From the NCBI GenBank assembly GCA_963664085.2, contig CAXXLO010000002.1, positions 2,356,001 to 2,420,000 on the forward strand: DNA of 64,000 bases, in the 5' to 3' direction. This DNA comes from Bin5 sp022821545 (GTDB lineage: Bacteria; Chloroflexota; Anaerolineae; Caldilineales; Caldilineaceae). The translations under genes and the position numbers were made by a program. The number at the start of each line of letters is the position of its first letter. The first letter of the stretch is position 1. Under the pieces are notes generated by a model. It had not been told where the DNA came from, did no database searches, and was given only the letters and a program-made list of their open reading frames with translations. Positions 8,902 to 16,563 of the stretch are shown here, piece after piece.

Positions 8902-10335
8902 TCAGTACGAATCCACATTTTCCATCTGCAAACTGAGTTGACTGCCGTTATTCGGGACCGGATTCAGATAGTACAACAGTCGTCCTTTCATAACGGTATT
9001 CTCATCAGAGGACGCTTCGCCGCGCCAATTGTCCGGCAGCCACTTGAAGACCGCCTTTTGAATACGCTTGTCATTACGGATGGCCTGTTCCGTCTCCGCG
9101 ATGAGCAGACTTTCTGGCGGAACCAGATGTACGACTGCTGGAGAATGAGTATTGACAATCACTTGGCGCAGCGGGTTATCCTCGGCAACCGCCCTGTGGA
9201 CATCGACCGCTATGTCTTGAAGCAACTCCAACATGGCCGAAATGCGGCCAGGATGTATACCGTTTTCCGGCTCCTCCAGGCAGATGACGCCAAGGGCCGT
9301 GGGATCCAGCGCCAGCACCGCCAGAGCCAGGAAACGGAGCGTTCCGTCAGACAGCGAACGCGCTGGATGTGTCGTACCGTTCTTGTCCTGTACCTGTAGA
9401 GTGAATAACTGCCTCTTCTCATCTCTGTCGACGCTTACCTCATACACGTCATCGATTAGCTCCGACAATCTCAAGGCGATCTGTTCATAAACCCATGTGT
9501 CCGGGCCGTCAGAGTCCGCCTGACTTTCGGAGTGCGCCAGCGAATAGAGTGTAGCAGGCAAGTGGGAACCGTCGGGCCGCATTCCCGGAGGTGTCATGAA
9601 CTCGTCAGGTTTGCGCAACGACGATGGTTCCAATTGGAGCAATCGCCAAGACTGCATCTCCCGGCGGGCGAGCAGAGCCGTAGGACTCTCAAGCGCGTTG
9701 GCCGTTGACAGCACAGTGCGAGGCAGGTTTTTCGCCGAGAAAGACTGGGGACGTCCGCCGCTGCCACCGTCCTGGTGCAAGCGGACAACTCTCTGCCCCT
9801 CGGGCTCAACGGTAGAAATGAATGGAGCCGCCCTGCGCCCCTTCACAACTGAATTCCGCCAATCCTTGGCCCTATGTTTAAACCTGAGGTGTCTCGAAGC
9901 CTCGCCGAGTTTGATATGTTCCAAGCTCTCCTTAACAAGCTCAAAGGAACCGGGGAGTGGCAGTCTCTCATCGACGCGATATGCCAGCACCAATGAATAC
10001 CTCAAGAAGGTGAAGGTGGCCTTTGCTTCCTGCCCGAGATCATCAACTCCTTCATCTGGGATAATCATATCCGCCGTGAACGAGATTTCGTCCGCGTACT
10101 CTCTGCCGATGCAATGAAAAAGACTCTGCACAGAAGAAGCCTTGTCCTCCTCGGCTCGTATCGACGCCGCAGCATCTACAAACGTGTCGCTGGCAAGCCT
10201 GCCCAGAAACTGTATCGCGTCAAACAGATTGGACTTTCCCGTCCCGTTCGCGCCTGCGATACAGGTGAATGGGCCAAAGCGGACATCGACGTCGACTAGG
10301 TTTTTGAAGCCGGACACTTGTAGTCTCGTTAACAT
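8902..10335 (-). CDS. OLD/RecF-like AAA ATPase of a two-gene ATPase-Toprim system
   Basis: 477 aa with an ABC/SMC-type ATPase split across the sequence: Walker A GANGTGKS (28-35), signature LSDGTLR (328-334), Walker B GVICLEEPENGIHP (about 349-362) and switch histidine NTHSP (395-399). The N-terminus LQVSGFKNL is typical of AAA_15/AAA_21 proteins related to OLD. Unlike classical OLD there is no fused Toprim; that activity is in the next gene. Such pairs are architecturally like PARIS AriA/AriB and other split OLD defence systems (family knowledge); the defence role here is inference. It lies 35 nt after the DUF2283 gene in the operon that starts at the PD-(D/E)XK gene. Confidence 0.82.
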   Translation of the reverse strand: MLTRLQVSGFKNLVDVDVRFGPFTCIAGANGTGKSNLFDAIQFLGRLASDTFVDAAASIRAEEDKASSVQSLFHCIGREYADEISFTADMIIPDEGVDDLGQEAKATFTFLRYSLVLAYRVDERLPLPGSFELVKESLEHIKLGEASRHLRFKHRAKDWRNSVVKGRRAAPFISTVEPEGQRVVRLHQDGGSGGRPQSFSAKNLPRTVLSTANALESPTALLARREMQSWRLLQLEPSSLRKPDEFMTPPGMRPDGSHLPATLYSLAHSESQADSDGPDTWVYEQIALRLSELIDDVYEVSVDRDEKRQLFTLQVQDKNGTTHPARSLSDGTLRFLALAVLALDPTALGVICLEEPENGIHPGRISAMLELLQDIAVDVHRAVAEDNPLRQVIVNTHSPAVVHLVPPESLLIAETEQAIRNDKRIQKAVFKWLPDNWRGEASSDENTVMKGRLLYYLNPVPNNGSQLSLQMENVDSY

Positions 10336-10370
10336 AAGGTCTCCGTACGTCTCGAAATCAACCCTCCGCG

Positions 10371-10567
10371 CTAAACGGAAACCTGCTCATGGGAAAGTTT
10401 CGAGACATCGATATGTTCACTTGCATGCTCAACTGTTAAGCTGACAATCTTCCCGTCTCCGTCCAGTTCGATTAGAAGATCCCCACCCAAATCCCGTGTT
10501 TCGACGATTTCCCTGTCAGAAAATTCAAAAAAAGCGTACCTGTACCCAGAAAGTATTTTGCTTCCAT
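10371..10567 (-). CDS. DUF2283 small protein, apparent frameshift in a homopolymer
   Basis: The C-terminal frame reads SDREIVETRDLGGDLLIELD and ends in EHASEHIDVSKLSHEQV, matching DUF2283. The expected N-terminus, MEAKYFLGTGTLF from ATG at 10567, is in a different frame. The two join perfectly (…TLFFEFSDRE…) if one T is added to the run of seven T (minus strand; A-run 10527-10533), giving a normal 65-aa protein. As printed, the in-frame alternative is a 67-aa frame from GTG 10574 with an aberrant N-terminus. It is therefore either a base-call error, a real mutation, or a slippage-controlled gene. DUF2283 proteins are often small partners in antitoxin-like or accessory loci, function unknown. 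It lies between the PD-(D/E)XK and ATPase genes with gaps of about 35 nt. Confidence 0.65.
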
Positions 10568-10601
10568 CGCGCACTTGGCGGCTGCACTCGGCAAATTCTA
10601 C

Positions 10602-11480
10602 CTAAAACGCCAGCTCCTGTACCTCCTCCAGCGTGAACTCCAACGCCCTCTCTAGGTCCTCCTCCGCAAACTCCTCCTCGTCGTACTCCTCCAGGTCACC
10701 CGCGGCGATGCCCCGGTCGCAGCGCGAACGGTAGATGCAGTAGCCGCAAAATCGCTTCCGATTCTCCTCCGTGTCGGCCACCTTGGGAAAGTCCCTTTCC
10801 CTTTTCCCACTGAGAATCTCGTTCAACAACTGCTTGAGCCTGGCGGCATTCGCCGCATGAAGTTCGCTGTTGTAACCAAAAGAGACAGCCTCAGCCGGCG
10901 CCGCCGTGAACCAGTAGCGCATCTCCACCTGCTCAGGCGCCAACGGACCCCATGGCAGGCCCGCGCTCGCCTCCACCAGCACGTACGGATACACGAGCGT
11001 CTGCATCCGCTGCTGCAAGTTCGAACGACGCGTCACCCGCGTGTTCGTCTTCCAGTCAAGAACTACAGCCCGGCGGTCCGCCCCTTCTCCGCCGACCGCA
11101 ATCAAATCGTAGCGGGCCGCCAGTCGGTACCTGCCCGCCTCCACTGCCAGAGGCGCACTCAACACACGTTCGACCTCTACCACCTCCGTAGGTAGATCGG
11201 CCGGCCGGTGGGTAAGATAGCTCTCAAACCACTCATCCAGAGGATATGCCAGACCGTCCGCCAGCAGATCGACCGACATACAGGCCTCTGCCCTCTCGAC
11301 CAGCTGATGAAACTGCGCGCCCAATCTCAGTTGCTCTTCGTGCTCATCGTAGGGCGCGGCCTCCAACGCCGGCCACCTAAGCTGTTCCACATACGCCAGC
11401 CAGAAGCGGCGCGGGCAGTTCACATAGGATTGCAGACTCGACTGGCTGAAAGCGAAGGTCGAGGGGAGTTTCAAAGGCAC
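10602..11480 (-). CDS. Stand-alone PD-(D/E)XK nuclease with Fe-S cysteines (RecB/AddB/Cas4-like)
   Basis: 292 aa, GTG start at 11480. RecB-family nuclease motifs: GAQFHQLVE (catalytic His), AARYDLIAV (Asp) and VVLDWKT (D-x-K core), then QMQTLVYPYV (the QxxxY helix). One cysteine near the N-terminus (NCPRRFW) and three in CGYCIYRSRC form the four-Cys set that binds a 4Fe-4S cluster in AddB, Cas4 and RecB-like nucleases. No Cas1/Cas2, helicase domain or AddA partner is nearby, so it acts alone or with the operon's ATPase/Toprim/RecJ. The C-terminus (EEYDEEEFAEEDLE) is very acidic. It is the first gene of the nuclease operon, behind the promoter at 11539-11568. Confidence 0.87.
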   Translation of the reverse strand: MPLKLPSTFAFSQSSLQSYVNCPRRFWLAYVEQLRWPALEAAPYDEHEEQLRLGAQFHQLVERAEACMSVDLLADGLAYPLDEWFESYLTHRPADLPTEVVEVERVLSAPLAVEAGRYRLAARYDLIAVGGEGADRRAVVLDWKTNTRVTRRSNLQQRMQTLVYPYVLVEASAGLPWGPLAPEQVEMRYWFTAAPAEAVSFGYNSELHAANAARLKQLLNEILSGKRERDFPKVADTEENRKRFCGYCIYRSRCDRGIAAGDLEEYDEEEFAEEDLERALEFTLEEVQELAF

Positions 11481-11807
11481 GGCGAACAGTTCTCTCTATA
11501 CTTTCCGGAAGGTCGCATGGTTCTGCGCACCTGTCGCCATTGTAGCACACGGGTTCGCGCACCCTCAATTGAATCGGAGTATTGGCTCTGGTCCACTCTT
11601 CTGACGTGCGTCCCGCAGGTTCCGGTCAGCTGCCGTCCCTGGCTGGCCTGGTTTCGACGCTCCGCTATATTCACCCACTTCACTATACCCCCTGCCGTTT
11701 GCGGGAATAGACTTCTTCGCATACCATCAGAAAACCGTCGCGTCCGCAGTGGATAAGGGCGCGCCCAAACAGTCCATCCCGATTCACCCACTTGAGGATC
11801 ACGCACT
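11481..11807. other. Divergent intergenic region
   Basis: About 330 bp between the minus-strand nuclease operon and the plus-strand RraA gene. It contains the minus-strand promoter listed separately and, just before 11808, a GAGG ribosome-binding site. I see no credible gene, tRNA or repeat in it. Confidence 0.6.
11539..11568 (-). promoter_or_regulatory. Promoter of the nuclease/ATPase/Toprim/recJ operon
   Basis: Minus strand TTGAGG (11563-11568), 18-nt spacer, TACAAT (11539-11544). The predicted start would be near 11532, giving a leader of about 50 nt before the GTG at 11480. Five genes follow without a visible terminator. Found by eye; moderate support. Confidence 0.5.
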
Positions 11808-12605
11808 ATGAGCAGACCCACCCACGACTACGCGGCCATCGAGATCCCGTCTGCCGGCGTGCCCCTGCCCATCGACGGCGGCCCCGTCACCCGTCCGCAG
11901 CCAGAACTGATCGAGCAGTTGCGGCAAGTGAGCACCGCCACCGCCAGCGCCACCATGCACCGCTTCGGCATCCGCCACACCTTCATCCAGGGGCCGCTTC
12001 CCCGCACACCCGGCGCCAAAGTCGTGGGCCCGGCGGTCACACTGGCCTTCATGCCCCAGCGAGAAGATGTCTTCTCAGGCGCGGCCCAGGAGGGCGCCGA
12101 AAAACGCGGCGCGCTGTGGGCCGTATTTGAGACCGTCGAAAATGGCGACGTTCTCGTCATCCAGGCCTTTGCCAGCCGCTATACCGGCTGTGTCGGCGAA
12201 ATGCTCACCACCTACTTCAAGGGCCGCGGCGGCGCCGGGATCGTCGTCGACGGCTGCGTGCGCGACTGGCCCAACATCCAGCAAGTCGGCGTGCCCCTCT
12301 GGACCGTCGGCTTTACACCTAACTACGCATCCCAGGCCGAACTCTTCCCCTGGGGCCTCAACGTGCCCGTAAACATCAGCAATGTGCTCGTCCTGCCCGG
12401 CGACGCCATCATTGCCGATGACGACGGCGCCGTGGTCGTACCCCGCCAGATGATCCCCCTGGTGCTTGAGCACACCCTTGAGCACGAAGAGTGGGAGGTC
12501 TTCAGCCGCATAAAACTGGCCGAAGGCGGCGCTCTCAGCAAATACTACCCCCTCAATGACGAAGGCTGGGCCGAGTACGAAGAGTGGAAGCGGCAAAACG
12601 GCTAA
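11808..12605 (+). CDS. RraA-like family protein (aldolase/regulator fold)
   Basis: 265 aa. The core GGAGIVVDGCVRDWPNI contains the DGxxRD motif that, in HMG/CHA-type aldolases of this fold, binds metal and the pyruvate moiety. GEMLTTYFKGRG supplies the preceding conserved Gly/Glu region. RraA-fold proteins include 4-hydroxy-4-methyl-2-oxoglutarate aldolases, oxaloacetate decarboxylases and RNase E inhibitors; no true menaquinone methyltransferase motif is present, despite a common mis-annotation. Followed at 43 nt by an FAH-family enzyme and then a sulfatase, it most likely cleaves a 2-keto acid made from a sugar acid (inference). It starts at ATG 11808 with GAGG about 10 nt upstream. Confidence 0.8.
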   Translation: MSRPTHDYAAIEIPSAGVPLPIDGGPVTRPQPELIEQLRQVSTATASATMHRFGIRHTFIQGPLPRTPGAKVVGPAVTLAFMPQREDVFSGAAQEGAEKRGALWAVFETVENGDVLVIQAFASRYTGCVGEMLTTYFKGRGGAGIVVDGCVRDWPNIQQVGVPLWTVGFTPNYASQAELFPWGLNVPVNISNVLVLPGDAIIADDDGAVVVPRQMIPLVLEHTLEHEEWEVFSRIKLAEGGALSKYYPLNDEGWAEYEEWKRQNG

Positions 12606-12648
12606 TACAGCATTAGGAAAACTTGCAACCTGGAAGGAGTTAGCGCCA

Positions 12649-13464
12649 ATGTATCTCACTCGACACAGTACATCTGCCGGCCCGCGCTGGGCGGTCGATG
12701 GCAAGCTGCTGCCCGCCGGCGTGACGCTCAGCACATTGCTGGCCCTGCCTGAAGACGGACTGTCCTCGCTCCTGGCTGAGCTGGCGACGGACGAGAATGC
12801 CTGCGGCCCGTTGCTCGCGCCGCTTGACGACCACCAGGAAGTCTGGGGCAGCGGCGTCACCTATCTCCGCAGCCGTGACGCCCGCAAGGCCGAATCCGAG
12901 ACCGCAGCCGACGTCTATCAGCAGGTCTACGATGCCGCACGTCCGGAGATCTTCTTCAAGCAGGTAGGCTGGCGCACCGTCGGCCACGGCCAGATAGTTC
13001 GCATCCGCGCCGACACCACTTGGAACGTGCCCGAGCCCGAGCTTTGCCTCGTCATAAACGCCGCCGCGCAAATTGTCGGCTACACCGTCGGCAACGACAT
13101 GTCCAGCCGCGACATCGAGGGCGAAAACCCGCTCTACCTTCCCCAGGCAAAGACCTACGACGGCTCAGCCGCGGTCGGCCCGGGCATCTGTCTGGCCGCC
13201 GCCGACGCGCTGACCGATCTGTCCATCAGCCTGGAGATCGAGCGCAACGGAGCAATCGCCTTCGCAGGCGAGACCTCAACCAACCAGATGAAGCGCACCT
13301 TCCCCGACTTGGCCGAATACCTGATGCGCGAAATGACTTTCCCGCACGGCGCCCTGCTGATGACCGGCACCGGCATCGTCCCCCCCGACGAGTTCACCCT
13401 GCAGAGCGGCGACGTCGCCAGGATAACGATCGACGGTATGACCCTGGAGAACTCGGTTGCGTAA
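12649..13464 (+). CDS. Fumarylacetoacetate hydrolase-family enzyme (sugar-acid dehydratase-like)
   Basis: 271 aa from ATG 12649, chosen because GGAAGGAG sits 8 nt upstream; a longer frame from 12556 would overlap the preceding gene. Hallmarks of the FAH fold are EPELCLVIN (metal-binding Glu pair), GYTVGNDMSSRDIEG and the lysine in QAKTYDGSAAVGPGI. The long N-terminal part and GNDMSSRDIE resemble 2-keto-3-deoxy-D-arabinonate dehydratases rather than simple acylpyruvate hydrolases. The reaction would be dehydration or hydrolytic C-C cleavage of a 2-keto-3-deoxy acid. Together with the RraA-like protein it suggests a short sugar-acid pathway. The exact substrate is not determinable from sequence. 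Confidence 0.82.
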   Translation: MYLTRHSTSAGPRWAVDGKLLPAGVTLSTLLALPEDGLSSLLAELATDENACGPLLAPLDDHQEVWGSGVTYLRSRDARKAESETAADVYQQVYDAARPEIFFKQVGWRTVGHGQIVRIRADTTWNVPEPELCLVINAAAQIVGYTVGNDMSSRDIEGENPLYLPQAKTYDGSAAVGPGICLAAADALTDLSISLEIERNGAIAFAGETSTNQMKRTFPDLAEYLMREMTFPHGALLMTGTGIVPPDEFTLQSGDVARITIDGMTLENSVA

Positions 13465-13574
13465 AATCCGCTAATAAGAGATTTTCATTCCAAGTAAACT
13501 GTACTCTCAACTTCATTCGCCAGAACATCGAATCTATGACATTACAACGTCCATAAACCCGACAGGAACATCCA

Positions 13575-14999
13575 ATGGCCCGTCCCAATATCCTTCTCTT
13601 CCTCACCGACGACCATGGCCAGTGGGCCAGCGGATGCTACGGCAACAGCGAACTGCAGACACCCAACCTGGATCGGCTTGCAACCGAGGGGGCCCGTTTC
13701 GTCGACGCCTTCACCCCCTGTCCCGTCTGCTCCCCCGCCCGGGCCTGCCTCATGACCGGGCGCACGCCCTCACAGGTCGGCATCCACGACTGGCTTCAGG
13801 AGGCCGAACCGGTCATCGGCGACCATGACTGGCTTGCCGGAGAAGAGACTCTGCCGCAACTCCTCTCCAGAGCCGGCTACCACTGTGGTCTCTCAGGCAA
13901 ATGGCACATGGGCCGTTCCCACCGCACGCCCCCAGGCTTCGACTGGGCATTCGGCCTCCCGCGCTGGCAGGGCGCCCACAACGGCGCCTACACCTATCAC
14001 CTCAACGGCCAACCCCTGGATCTGACGGGAAACAAGAGCGCCCTCATCACTGATCACGCGCTCCAATTCCTCGATAGCGCGCCCTCGAGTCAACCCTTTT
14101 TCCTCAAGGTAGGCTACATCTCAACCCATTCGCCCTACCAGGCTGAAACCCATGATCCCGAATTGACCGCCCGCTTCGAAGACGCCGCCTTCACCGACAT
14201 TCCCCCTTACCGCCCCCATCCATGGCAGCGCAACGAAGGCCTGGCCGGCGGCTTCCAGCCCACCGACAGGCAGATCCGCACACGCTACGTCGGCTACTAT
14301 GCAGCCGTTACCGAAATCGACCGCGAAGTAGGCCGTCTGTTGGATCGGCTGGAGCAGGACGGCGCCCTCGACAATACCGTAGTCATCTATACTTCCGACC
14401 ACGGCTGCTCAGTAGGCCAGAACGGCTTTTGGGGCAAAGGCAACAGCACACGCCCCCTGAACATGTACGAGATCTCAACTCGTGTCCCACTCATGCTCCG
14501 CGCTCCGGGACTCGTGCAACCCGGCCAGATCAGCCAGCGCAGCGTCGATCACTACGACACCTTCAGCACCATCTGTGACTGGGCCGGAATCGAACTCGAC
14601 GAGACCCGCGACTATGCCGGCGCCAGCTACGCACATCTGCTCGACGGCAGCGGCAACAGCGCCTGGGACGATACCCGCTACGGCGAATACGGCGACCTGC
14701 GCATGATACGCACTCCGCAGCACAAGTTCGTCAAACGCTATCCCGACGGTCCCCACGATCTCTTCGAACTGGACTCCGACCCGGGTGAACAGCTCAACCG
14801 GGCCGGCTGGGATGAATTCGCCGCACTGCAGGACGGGTTGGAACAGCGTCTGGAAGAGTGGTACAGCCGCCGCGAGGAGTCGACCAGCTCCGGCCTGCGC
14901 ATCAAGTTTCAGCGCACACACAACCGCAACGAAGCATGGCGCGACGGCATCCGCGAGCGACGTGGGCTGCAGGTGTATGACAAATGGAAGAGTGCCTGA
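13575..14999 (+). CDS. Cysteine-type (formylglycine) sulfatase
   Basis: 474 aa. N-terminal metal-binding PNILLFLTDDHGQWASG, then the modification motif C-S-P-A-R at 52-56 inside PVCSPARACLMTGR, where Cys52 is converted to formylglycine by a maturase encoded elsewhere. GKWHMG and TSDHGCSVGQ hold further active-site Lys/His/Asp. It removes sulfate esters from a carbohydrate or aryl substrate. There is no signal peptide: the protein starts MARPNILLFL, so it is probably cytosolic, acting on small imported substrates. It lies 110 nt after the FAH gene; the trio looks like catabolism of a sulfated sugar. The stop is only 11 nt from the stop of a convergent gene, with no terminator seen between them. 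Confidence 0.93.
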   Translation: MARPNILLFLTDDHGQWASGCYGNSELQTPNLDRLATEGARFVDAFTPCPVCSPARACLMTGRTPSQVGIHDWLQEAEPVIGDHDWLAGEETLPQLLSRAGYHCGLSGKWHMGRSHRTPPGFDWAFGLPRWQGAHNGAYTYHLNGQPLDLTGNKSALITDHALQFLDSAPSSQPFFLKVGYISTHSPYQAETHDPELTARFEDAAFTDIPPYRPHPWQRNEGLAGGFQPTDRQIRTRYVGYYAAVTEIDREVGRLLDRLEQDGALDNTVVIYTSDHGCSVGQNGFWGKGNSTRPLNMYEISTRVPLMLRAPGLVQPGQISQRSVDHYDTFSTICDWAGIELDETRDYAGASYAHLLDGSGNSAWDDTRYGEYGDLRMIRTPQHKFVKRYPDGPHDLFELDSDPGEQLNRAGWDEFAALQDGLEQRLEEWYSRREESTSSGLRIKFQRTHNRNEAWRDGIRERRGLQVYDKWKSA

Positions 15000-15010
15000 A
15001 TTGACCGCTT

Positions 15011-15487
15011 CTACAGGCCGTGCCAGTTGCCGCCCTTGAACCAGCTTAGGAAAACCTCTCGATCTTCCTTTTCGGCAATGGCATCGCCGGCAGCCTGCGC
15101 CTGGATTTTGGCCTCGCGTGCTGCCGCCGCATCCCCGGCCGCCGCGTACGCCCTGGCCAGAGCGTCATAGGCGAAAGCCTTGTCCCAATCTTCCAACTCA
15201 TCGGGGTTGGCTCTTATCAACTCCAAGTAACGGTGGGCGTGACGCAGAGCAGCCTCGCCTAACCCCGCCGCCGCATACACGCTCGCGACTGCAAACTCCC
15301 CACGGCCATGATTGGCGACAGTTCCAACCTGCATCCAGTGATAACAACTGGCATGGGCCGCGTGAATATATGGCTCACACGATTCCGGCGTCACCAGCCC
15401 GGCATCCAGCGCGTCCATCGTTCTGTTGTTCAGATCGATGCCAAACCAGCGGTGGGCTTTGGCAATTTCAAAGGGCGCTTCAGCCAT
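15011..15487 (-). CDS. Hypothetical helical-repeat protein
   Basis: 158 aa from ATG 15487, chosen over the frame opening at 15598 because a purine-rich GGGAAAGGATGGGAA lies directly upstream. I do not recognise a named family. The sequence contains AHRWFGIDLNNRTMDALD near the start and a C-terminal half of Ala-rich paired helices (AFAYDALARAYAAAGDAAAA) resembling TPR repeats. No membrane segment or catalytic motif is visible. Downstream of the methyltransferase gene on the same strand, 136 nt away. Probably a protein-interaction or binding protein. Confidence 0.6.
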   Translation of the reverse strand: MAEAPFEIAKAHRWFGIDLNNRTMDALDAGLVTPESCEPYIHAAHASCYHWMQVGTVANHGRGEFAVASVYAAAGLGEAALRHAHRYLELIRANPDELEDWDKAFAYDALARAYAAAGDAAAAREAKIQAQAAGDAIAEKEDREVFLSWFKGGNWHGL

Positions 15488-15623
15488 TTCCCATCCTTTC
15501 CCTGAACTCTTGCTTTCGCTCGCCTCCCGCGAAAACTGCTGAAATCCTGCGGCAGTTATCCAATCTACGTAAGCGTAATGGCGCCGCGAACGGAGCAATG
15601 ATCCTGCCGTTCCCTAATACGCT

Positions 15624-16286
15624 CTAGACCTTCCTTCTGACGATTCCCAGCAGGCAGGCGTAGTTCTGGGACGAGGTCGGCGCCTCGAGTTCCTCCTCCC
15701 ACAGATGCAAACAGCGTCTGTCGGCGAAGCCGGCCTTCTTGAGCAACTCCAAATGACGGCCGATCAGAAAGCGCCCCGGTTCAAACGGAAGGCGCGTCCC
15801 GTCCGGCTTCACAAAATCTCCATTGAGCAGGATCCCGCCCTCTGGCAGCGCCGCCGCACAGGCCCGATACACTTTCGATGTCTGCGTCTGGCCTCCCAGA
15901 TCGTGCAACGCCCAGGTAGACACGATCGCCGCCGCCGGACGCGCCAGGTCGCTGACCCAGCTGTCGTCCAGCAAATCAGCCTGCTGACACTGTACACGCT
16001 CGCCGAACCGCGCCAGGCGCGTAGCCGCCTGCTTCAGCATCGGCTCCGAAAAGTCGACTCCTTCGTAGGAAATGTGCGGCATGCGCTCTAGCAGATATTC
16101 AGCCAGATAGGCAGGCCCAATACCCAGCTCGACTATATGACCATCGGCAGGGACCACGCTCTGCAGCTGCTGAAGAATTGTCTCAAAAAGATGTAGCCGC
16201 TCCGGCGTCGGCTCGAACCGCCGCGCCCAATCCTCAGCGTAATCCGCCTCGTGAAACTGATGCGTTGCGCCTACAACCTCTGTCAT
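15624..16286 (-). CDS. Class I SAM-dependent methyltransferase
   Basis: 220 aa. SAM-binding motif I HIVELGIGPAYLAEYLLER, motif II acidic residue in ISYEGVDFSEPML, and a motif near QCQQADLLDDSW. The ATG at 16286 has GGAAGGAAG just upstream. Such small methyltransferases act on diverse small molecules; nothing here fixes the substrate. The target-recognition part (about 150-200) includes NGDFVKPDGTRLPFEPGRF. It is followed by the helical-repeat gene at 136 nt. Confidence 0.82.
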   Translation of the reverse strand: MTEVVGATHQFHEADYAEDWARRFEPTPERLHLFETILQQLQSVVPADGHIVELGIGPAYLAEYLLERMPHISYEGVDFSEPMLKQAATRLARFGERVQCQQADLLDDSWVSDLARPAAAIVSTWALHDLGGQTQTSKVYRACAAALPEGGILLNGDFVKPDGTRLPFEPGRFLIGRHLELLKKAGFADRRCLHLWEEELEAPTSSQNYACLLGIVRRKV

Positions 16287-16445
16287 CGATCTTCCTTCCG
16301 GACTCTGAGTCCCGCTGAAATTGATTTCTCACTGCCTGCATTCGTGCATACGGAGTCCACACTCCTGTTCACATAACCATACGCAATACTATTCGGACAA
16401 ATGAAAACATGCCTGAAAACTACGAAGATCTCCCTGAAATAGCGA

Positions 16446-16472
16446 GGAGCCGGGCGTCATTGACCCGGCTCC
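16446..16472. other. Perfect 9-bp inverted repeat downstream of htrA
   Basis: GGAGCCGGG (16446-16454) pairs with CCCGGCTCC (16464-16472) around a 9-nt loop. It lies about 90 nt beyond the htrA stop. There is no T tract on either strand, so it may be an mRNA-stabilising or Rho-linked 3' hairpin rather than an intrinsic terminator. Confidence 0.4.
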
Positions 16473-16563
16473 CCACCTACAATATTGGAGGAAGTATCTG
16501 TCGATTGAAAGAGAAGGCGGCGCCCGCCCACTGCTTTGCCGGGGACGCGCCAACCCCCTATTC

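Noticed and set aside
10602..11480. Cas4 of a CRISPR system
   Set aside because: The nuclease and Fe-S motifs fit Cas4 as well as AddB-like proteins, but there is no cas gene or CRISPR array in the window.
11808..12605. Demethylmenaquinone methyltransferase (MenG)
   Set aside because: This name is a historic misannotation of RraA-fold proteins; no SAM-binding motif is present.
12075..12860. 261-codon open frame on the minus strand
   Set aside because: Antisense of the RraA-like and FAH genes; no motif or start signal.
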